Source: an uncultured Eubacteriales bacterium (lineage in GTDB: Bacteria > Bacillota > Clostridia > Monoglobales > Monoglobaceae). From it: a stretch of 18,749 nt of DNA. Location: NCBI GenBank assembly GCA_900542675.1, contig UQOT01000039.1:1-18749 (forward strand). Reading direction: 5' to 3'. The first letter of the stretch is position 1. Every line of letters begins with the position of its first letter. A program made the position numbers and the translations under genes. The notes beneath the pieces were generated by a model. The model did not search any database. It was given only the letters and a program-made list of their open reading frames with translations, and was not told where the DNA came from. This document shows positions 14,410 through 18,749 of this stretch, piece after piece.

Positions 14410-16767
14410 ATGAATTTACCACTTTCATGGCTTAAAGACTATATGAATACCGACGGAATTACCGATAAGGAGTTCCAGAGCAAGCTTACAATGAGCGGTT
14501 CAATCGTTGAGGGAATAGAAAACCCCGCAAGCGAGTTTAAAAACGTAGTCGTAGGCAAAATAACCAAAATAGAAAAACACCCGGACGCTGACAAGCTTGT
14601 AATATGTCAGGTTGACGTCGGCGATGAAGAAATACAGATTGTAACCGGTGCGCCGAACGTATTTGAAGGCGCAGTCGTCCCGGTTGCGAAGCACAAGAGC
14701 CTGCTGCCCGGCGGAGTTAAGATTACAAAAGGCAAGCTCCGCGGAGTAGTCAGTATGGGTATGATGTGCTCGACCGATGAACTCGGCATTTCAAAAGAGC
14801 GCGCAACAGGAATACTTATATTGCCGGACGACACCCCAATCGGTGAGGATATAACAAAGGTACTCGGTCTTGACGAGAGCGTGGCGGAGTTCGAGATAAC
14901 CTCAAACCGCCCCGATTGTATGAGCATAATCGGTCTTGCACGCGAGAGCGCGGCAACATTTAACCGCGAGTTCAAAATCCCCGAAATTAAAGAAACCGGC
15001 AACAGCGAGGATGCAAACGACTACGCAAGCGTTGAAATTGCCGATTCAGAGCTTTGCCCGAGATATATCGGACGCGTTGTGAAAAACGTAAAAATCGGAC
15101 CGTCTCCGAAGTGGATGCAAAATCGTCTCACTGCCTGCGGACTTCGCGCTATTAACAATATCGTTGATATCACGAACTATATTATGCTCGAATACGGTCA
15201 GCCGATGCACGCATACGACTTAGACCACGTTGAAGGCAAAAAGATTATTGTTCGCGATGCGAAAGAGAATGAACTTCTAGAAACGCTTGACGAGCAGCCG
15301 CGTAAGCTTCAGCCCGGAATGATTACAATTTCCGACGAAAAGCGAGCAATCGGCGTTGCGGGAGTTATGGGCGGCGCAAATTCGGAGGTTACGGAAAATA
15401 CAACCACCGTATTGTTTGAAAGCGCAAACTTCCACCCGGCTCTTGTCCGCCGCGGCGCCAAGGCGCTCGGTATGAGAACCGACGCGTCTGCGCTGTTTGA
15501 AAAGGGTCTTGACCCGAATAACTGTATGCCCGCAATCAACCGCGCGTGTGAGATTATTGAGGAAATTGGCGGCGGTGAAGTTGTCGGCGGCGTTATAGAC
15601 GTATATCCGAAAAAGAAAGACAACACAGTACTGCCATTTGAGCCTGATAAAATAAATAAGTTCCTCGGTACCGACATGAGCCGTGATGAAATGGTTGAGT
15701 ATTTGACCCGTCTCGAATTTAAGTTCGACGGAGACAATGTTATCGTGCCTACATTCAGAGGCGATGTTGTGGCTATGGCAGACGTTTCGGAGGAGGTCGC
15801 AAGACTGTACGGCTATGACAACCTGCCAACCACATTGATGAACAGCACCGTTATGGCGGGCGGAAAAACATTTAAACAAAAAATTGAGGACAGAATAAAA
15901 ACCTGCTTAACATCATATGGTATGTATGAGACGATTACGTATTCGTTTATCGACCCGAAGGAATTCGAAATGACGCGTGTGCCGATGGGCGAGGCTGTAA
16001 GAATATTAAACCCGCTCGGTGAAGAAAACAGTGTAATGCGCAAATCAATGCTTTCATCAATCATTAAGACCCTCAAGACAAATATTAACCGCAGAGCCGA
16101 AAGCGCCAAAATATTTGAAATCGGAACCGTTTATCTGCCCGAAAAGCCGGTTAAAGACGGCTATCTGCCCGAGGAGAAGCAGACAGTCGCAATCGGAATG
16201 TACGGCGATGACATTGACTTTTTCAGCCTTAAAGGCATAGTCGAAGGACTTCTTCAAAACCTCGGCATAGATAAGTTTACGTTTGAAACCGAAACGGAAA
16301 ATCCGTCATACCACCCCGGAAGATGCGCGTCGGTTAATCTCGGCGGCGACTTTGTCGGCTGTATCGGTCAGGTTCACCCCGATGTTCTTGACGATTTCAA
16401 AATTGACGGCGAAGTATACGCGGCGGAACTTGACTTAAACACAATTATAAAGCACGCGACATTTGACAGACAGTACAAAGAACTTCCGAAGTTCCCTGCA
16501 TCAAGCCGCGATATCGCTGTTGTGTGCGACAAGACGCTGAGCGTCCGTGAAATCGAAAAGATTATCACGAAAAACCGCACCGACTTTTTGGAAAGCTTTA
16601 AGCTGTTTGACGTATACGAAGGCAAGCAGCTCGGGGAAGGCAAAAAGAGCGTTGCATATTCTATAGTATTCCGCGCTGCTGACCGTACTCTTACCGATGC
16701 GGAAATAAACAGCGTAATGGATAAAATTATAGCAGATTTGAAAAACATAAATGCAGAACTCAGATAA
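14410..16767 (+). CDS. pheT: Phenylalanine--tRNA ligase beta subunit
   Basis: PheT carries tRNA-binding and editing functions of phenylalanyl-tRNA synthetase. At 785 residues it is full length for the bacterial long form. In order: an EMAP/OB-fold tRNA-binding domain (about 40-150, VVVGKITKIEKHPDADKLVI and GAPNVFEGAVVPVAK), the B3/B4 editing domain (about 210-385, ITNYIMLEYGQPMHAYDLDH), the B5 domain (about 400-470), the catalytic-like core, and a C-terminal FDX-ACB anticodon-binding domain (about 690-785, KFPASSRDIAVVC). AGGAGG lies seven bases upstream of the ATG. It is followed by ireB with a 13-base gap. Confidence 0.97.
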   Translation: MNLPLSWLKDYMNTDGITDKEFQSKLTMSGSIVEGIENPASEFKNVVVGKITKIEKHPDADKLVICQVDVGDEEIQIVTGAPNVFEGAVVPVAKHKSLLPGGVKITKGKLRGVVSMGMMCSTDELGISKERATGILILPDDTPIGEDITKVLGLDESVAEFEITSNRPDCMSIIGLARESAATFNREFKIPEIKETGNSEDANDYASVEIADSELCPRYIGRVVKNVKIGPSPKWMQNRLTACGLRAINNIVDITNYIMLEYGQPMHAYDLDHVEGKKIIVRDAKENELLETLDEQPRKLQPGMITISDEKRAIGVAGVMGGANSEVTENTTTVLFESANFHPALVRRGAKALGMRTDASALFEKGLDPNNCMPAINRACEIIEEIGGGEVVGGVIDVYPKKKDNTVLPFEPDKINKFLGTDMSRDEMVEYLTRLEFKFDGDNVIVPTFRGDVVAMADVSEEVARLYGYDNLPTTLMNSTVMAGGKTFKQKIEDRIKTCLTSYGMYETITYSFIDPKEFEMTRVPMGEAVRILNPLGEENSVMRKSMLSSIIKTLKTNINRRAESAKIFEIGTVYLPEKPVKDGYLPEEKQTVAIGMYGDDIDFFSLKGIVEGLLQNLGIDKFTFETETENPSYHPGRCASVNLGGDFVGCIGQVHPDVLDDFKIDGEVYAAELDLNTIIKHATFDRQYKELPKFPASSRDIAVVCDKTLSVREIEKIITKNRTDFLESFKLFDVYEGKQLGEGKKSVAYSIVFRAADRTLTDAEINSVMDKIIADLKNINAELR

Positions 16768-16780
16768 AGGAGCAAAACCT

Positions 16781-17032
16781 ATGGATAATCAAAGCACGGT
16801 TAAATTTGAGGTTGAGGCTGAACGTCCCGACCCGCATTCGATAATAATGTCGGTATACGGAGCTCTGTCCGAAAAGGGATACAATCCGATAAATCAGATA
16901 GTCGGATACATTCTTTCGGGCGACCCGTCCTACATTACAAGCTACAATGGCGCGAGAAGCCTCGTCCGCAAGCTTGAACGCGACGAAATATTAGAAGAGC
17001 TTGTCTCATACTATGTAAAGACAAACAAATAA
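16781..17032 (+). CDS. ireB: IreB family regulatory phosphoprotein (UPF0297)
   Basis: The 83-residue product carries the family core EKGYNPINQIVGYILSGDPS followed by YITSYNGARSLVRKLERDE and ILEELVSYY, which is highly conserved in Firmicutes. In Enterococcus faecalis IreB is phosphorylated by the PASTA kinase IreK and limits cephalosporin resistance; the family is linked to cell-wall homeostasis. The ATG at 16781 is chosen because AAAGGAGC lies nine bases upstream; an earlier in-frame ATG at 16751 lies inside pheT and has no such site. In many genomes ireB sits near alaS and ruvX, so linkage with pheT is less usual. A terminator begins directly at its stop codon. Confidence 0.95.
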   Translation: MDNQSTVKFEVEAERPDPHSIIMSVYGALSEKGYNPINQIVGYILSGDPSYITSYNGARSLVRKLERDEILEELVSYYVKTNK

Positions 17033-17074
17033 AGAAAAGCCCTGCCGTAAATAATTGCGTCAGGGCTTTTCTTT
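17031..17074 (+). terminator. Long terminator after ireB
   Basis: A perfect 14-bp stem, AAAGAAAAGCCCTG (17031-17044) with CAGGGCTTTTCTTT (17061-17074), extends after one mismatch through five more pairs to an ATAA loop. It overlaps the ireB stop codon. T runs are on the plus side, although the stem is nearly symmetric and could act both ways. Confidence 0.88.
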
Positions 17075-17094
17075 ATGTATAGAGTGACAAAAAC

Positions 17095-17122
17095 CGTAGG
17101 GCGGATGATTTCCGCCACTACG
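17095..17122. repeat. Small hairpin repeat of REP-like type
   Basis: CGTAGGGCGGA (17095-17105) pairs with TCCGCCACTACG (17111-17122) with one bulged A and a TGATT loop. The form (GTAGGGCGG then CCGCC and CTAC) resembles short dispersed palindromes common in Clostridia genomes; this rests on recognition, not on a search. The interval 17075-17094 shows nothing else. Confidence 0.55.
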
Positions 17123-17170
17123 AATGGGGTAGAGCCTATTTATGTTGCTGTGCCATAATACTTGGTTTGG

Positions 17171-17240
17171 CGCATTCTTAACCCCCTCTGTCAGCCTTAT
17201 CGGCTGACAGTTCCCAGCCCAGGAGCCTTTTCAAGGTTTT
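17171..17240. repeat. Dispersed clostridial intergenic repeat (CTGTCAGC hairpin element), degenerate copy
   Basis: A 9-bp hairpin, CTGTCAGCC (17188-17196) with GGCTGACAG (17202-17210), is flanked by CCCCCTCTG on the left and TTCCCAGCCCAGGAGCCTTT then TCAAGG on the right. This is the shape of a non-coding repeat found in many gut Clostridia, where CCCTCxGTCAGC and GCTGACAG are followed by an AGGGGAGCC-like hairpin; here the second hairpin is eroded. No open frame is present. Assignment is from memory of the motif. Confidence 0.55.
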
Positions 17241-17249
17241 CAAAATATT

Positions 17250-17288
17250 GAGCGGTCGGTGCGTTATTTTGCACCGACCGCTCTTTTT
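17250..17288. terminator. Strong hairpin terminator between ireB and the 3D protein gene
   Basis: GAGCGGTCGGTGC (17250-17262) and GCACCGACCGCTC (17271-17283) form a perfect 13-bp stem with loop GTTATTTT. The clear T run (17284-17288) is on the plus strand. On the minus strand, where the 3D protein gene needs a terminator, the trailing sequence is only AATATTTT. It may therefore act both ways. Confidence 0.75.
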
Positions 17289-17312
17289 GACTTAAAATAT
17301 TAACCTAAATTA

Positions 17313-18347
17313 TTAATCAAGGAAGTAAATGTTAACCGCACGTCTGCCGAACTGATTGCACTGTGCCTTTGACCAGTAGAACAGGTCAACTCTGTTTCCC
17401 TTGATTGCGCCGCCGCAGTCGCCTGCGATAGCATATCCGTATACGTACTCGCCATCTACCGACTCGATATACATCTTTGTTCCGTAAGGAATAACTCTCG
17501 GGTCAACAGCGATTACGCCGTAGCCCATCGGCATACCTGTCGATGTAACACCCGCCCACGGGCCGTTATCTTCGACTGAAGCGTCATATGCCGTTGCTGT
17601 GAATGTTTCAACCCTTGAATAGTTTGTCGGTCTTGAAGCGGGAATTTTACCTACCTCAAACTCCTCCTGCGGTGAATACTCAACAACCTCATCCTGAGCG
17701 TCCGCGAGAACAACTTCATTTATTCTCTCACGCGAAACCTCTGCGCCATCACGATAGGAAATCTTATATGTGATTTCCTTCTCACCGTCAGAACCGTACT
17801 GAGTAACCACTCTTTCGCCGGGTGCGAGGTCGGGATTTTCTATTTCAACAGTATTATAAGCAATTTTTTCCGAAACAGTAACTATCTGAGAGTCCTCAGT
17901 CGAAACAACGATTTCGTCACCTGCTTCAACAACGTCTGTCATTCTCGGCGTAACATCCTCTTCTGATGCTGCAACGCCAACCTCTGCCAAAACGTCAGAT
18001 ACCAGCTTCTTTGTTGTGCGGTATTCGTTTGTAACACCGCCGACAGTAATCTTAACCGGCATCGCTCTATAAATCTCAATAACCGAATTATTTGAAACGC
18101 TCTCATTAAGTGCAACGTTTGTCTTGTCGCCGTCGTTTAAAACTATACCCTGACGGTCGAGAACCTTCTGAACGATTGCGCCGTTTGTCTTTACCGTAAT
18201 GGGAGCGCTGTCTGTATCACAAATTGTAACTGTACTTGGGGTAGCATATGCAAAACTGCAGCAAGTTGAAACAACTACTGCGGAGCAAACTGCCGCCGCC
18301 GTTAAATTTTTGGCTGACAAGCTTATCTTTCTTATCAGTCTTAACAT
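17313..18347 (-). CDS. Secreted DUF348-G5-3D domain cell-wall protein (YabE/RpfB-like)
   Basis: The 344-residue protein has a signal peptide (1-36), two DUF348 ubiquitin-like segments (about 39-75 and 98-135), a G5 domain (about 152-225, EIENPDLAPGERVVTQYGSD then KEITYKISYRDG) and a C-terminal 3D domain (about 250-325). The 3D domain is a double-psi beta barrel with conserved acidic residues (TAYD at 255, VDP at 282, GDCGG at 310, NRVD at 321), related to lytic transglycosylases such as MltA and to RpfB/Sps proteins that remodel peptidoglycan. G5 is thought to bind wall sugars. The ATG at 18347 has GAGGTGA eight bases upstream and is better than the TTG directly before it. A good promoter lies at 18423-18451. 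YabE-like proteins act in outgrowth and growth-phase wall turnover. Confidence 0.94.
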   Translation of the reverse strand: MLRLIRKISLSAKNLTAAAVCSAVVVSTCCSFAYATPSTVTICDTDSAPITVKTNGAIVQKVLDRQGIVLNDGDKTNVALNESVSNNSVIEIYRAMPVKITVGGVTNEYRTTKKLVSDVLAEVGVAASEEDVTPRMTDVVEAGDEIVVSTEDSQIVTVSEKIAYNTVEIENPDLAPGERVVTQYGSDGEKEITYKISYRDGAEVSRERINEVVLADAQDEVVEYSPQEEFEVGKIPASRPTNYSRVETFTATAYDASVEDNGPWAGVTSTGMPMGYGVIAVDPRVIPYGTKMYIESVDGEYVYGYAIAGDCGGAIKGNRVDLFYWSKAQCNQFGRRAVNIYFLD

Positions 18348-18422
18348 CAAATCACCTCAATAAATTTTTTTGACGCTTTTGCCGCGCGTCGAATTTTTTA
18401 GTTCATTGCTTAGTACCTTGCC

Positions 18423-18451
18423 ATTATATAACCGGTTTCAAATTCCGTCAA
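18423..18451 (-). promoter_or_regulatory. Sigma-A promoter for the 3D cell-wall protein gene
   Basis: On the minus strand TTGACG (18451-18446), a 17-base spacer and TATAAT (18428-18423) match 11 of 12 consensus bases. The transcript would start near 18416, with a leader of about 70 bases containing a small GACGC/GCGTC hairpin. Confidence 0.82.
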
Positions 18452-18513
18452 ATATCCGAAATTGGCTCAAATCGGTTAAAACTATTTAAACTTGAGTAGT
18501 GGCGCAAAATAAG

Positions 18514-18563
18514 TTATTTTCTCTTTATTTCTCATTATTTCTCTTAAATTCAGCTGTTTTCTC
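18514..18563. repeat. Helically phased TTATTTCTC repeats upstream of the 3D gene
   Basis: Three tandem 10-mers, TTATTTTCTC (18514-18523), TTTATTTCTC (18524-18533) and ATTATTTCTC (18534-18543), are followed by another TTTTCTC ending at 18563. The CTC ends thus fall at 10, 10 and 20 base steps, one face of the helix. They lie 63-112 bases upstream of the -35 box of the 3D gene. They may be intrinsically curved DNA, an upstream activating element or binding sites. Confidence 0.5.
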
Positions 18564-18595
18564 AAAATAATTTTGAAAATTTTTGATTTTGGTTA

Positions 18596-18624
18596 TTGTG
18601 CTCAAAGCGATTTTCTGTTATACT
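18596..18624 (+). promoter_or_regulatory. Possible divergent promoter reading off the right edge
   Basis: TTGTGC (18596-18601), a 17-base spacer and TATACT (18619-18624) face the plus strand. No coding region on this strand starts before the window ends, so the gene served would lie beyond 18749. Confidence 0.45.
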
Positions 18625-18677
18625 GTTTATGTGGCATTAAATAAGGAATTTAGGCTGAAATTACCAAAATTTTGCTT

Positions 18678-18705
18678 TGTAACATTTCTGTAACATAAGT
18701 GTAAC
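18678..18705 (+). promoter_or_regulatory. Three TGTAAC direct repeats on an 11-bp period (WalR- or PhoP-type boxes)
   Basis: TGTAAC occurs exactly at 18678-18683, 18689-18694 and 18700-18705, each pair separated by five bases. This equals the WalR (YycF) consensus TGTWAH-N5-TGTWAH of Firmicutes, which controls wall hydrolases, and is near the PhoP box pattern. It is followed by AT-rich DNA that could hold a -10 box near 18707-18713. The controlled gene is probably to the right of the window. Confidence 0.6.
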
Positions 18706-18719
18706 ATTAAATAAACATT

Positions 18720-18749
18720 CGGCGCAAATCCGCTGAAACCGCCGATTTA
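18720..18749 (+). promoter_or_regulatory. Possible 5' end of a ydaO/yuaA-type c-di-AMP riboswitch (truncated by window edge)
   Basis: The last 30 bases, with CGGCGCAAATCCGCTGAAAC followed by CGCCGATTTA, resemble the opening of ydaO-type riboswitches (GCCxAATCCG then CCG before a GGGGGAACC block). CGGCG (18720-18724) can pair with CGCCG (18740-18744). The diagnostic GGGGAACC and GGGGTGAAT blocks would lie outside the window, so this rests on resemblance of the start and on the WalR-like sites before it. Confidence 0.3.

Noticed and set aside
15277..15879. Long open frame (200 codons) on the minus strand inside pheT
   Set aside because: It is fully antisense to conserved PheT domains, has low-complexity composition and no ribosome binding site; it is a codon-bias shadow.
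18361..18420. Riboswitch in the leader of the 3D cell-wall gene
   Set aside because: The leader from the predicted start is about 70 bases with only a 5-bp hairpin and no terminator or known riboswitch core.

Overview
The window reads as chromosomal DNA of a Gram-positive Clostridia-type bacterium (Firmicutes), probably an uncultured gut or anaerobic lineage of the Oscillospirales/Eubacteriales kind. The pointers are strong GGAGG ribosome binding sites, consensus sigma-A promoters, S-layer-homology (SLH) surface proteins, ireB, a YtrA-type GntR/ABC module, the ylxM-ffh-rpsP-khpA operon and a G5/3D cell-wall protein. This is inferred from gene content; there is no rRNA gene and no tRNA gene was recognised.

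Layout. 1-958 (minus): an Lrp/AsnC regulator translationally coupled to a class I aminotransferase that runs off the left edge. 1060-4032 (plus): a secreted SLH-anchored GHL10-type glycoside hydrolase, followed by a decayed second SLH protein gene. 4055-5222 (plus): DAHP synthase with a long, strongly structured 3' region ending in a terminator. 5241-5663 (minus): a flavin-reductase-like gene with an internal deletion. 5771-8228 (minus): ylxM-ffh-rpsP-khpA (protein targeting and ribosome assembly), with its own promoter, a perfect 11-bp palindrome at the predicted transcript start and a terminator after khpA. 8289-10216 (plus): a GntR (YtrA-type) repressor, ABC ATPase and ABC-2 permease operon behind a promoter covered by a perfect 17-bp inverted repeat. 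10266-12706 (minus): a secreted papain-like protease with a Pro/Ser repeat linker. 12750-17074 (plus): pheS, a FlaR-like P-loop kinase, pheT and ireB, closed by a long terminator. 17095-17288: intergenic hairpin repeats. 17313-18451 (minus): a DUF348-G5-3D cell-wall protein. 18452-18749: regulatory DNA, divergent from that gene, with a plus-strand promoter, three TGTAAC direct repeats on an 11-bp period and possibly the first bases of a riboswitch cut by the window end.

How the genes relate. Most are housekeeping: phenylalanine charging (pheST), aromatic amino acid entry (DAHP synthase), membrane protein targeting (ffh, ylxM) and ribosome work (rpsP, khpA). A second theme is the cell envelope: SLH hydrolase, secreted protease, 3D protein, YtrA-like ABC module, IreB and WalR-like sites at the right edge.

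No clear new multi-gene system was found. The best leads are the structured RNA region after DAHP synthase, the palindrome at the start of the ffh operon, the triple TGTAAC array with a possible riboswitch, the P-loop kinase inserted between pheS and pheT, and two decaying genes on either side of DAHP synthase.
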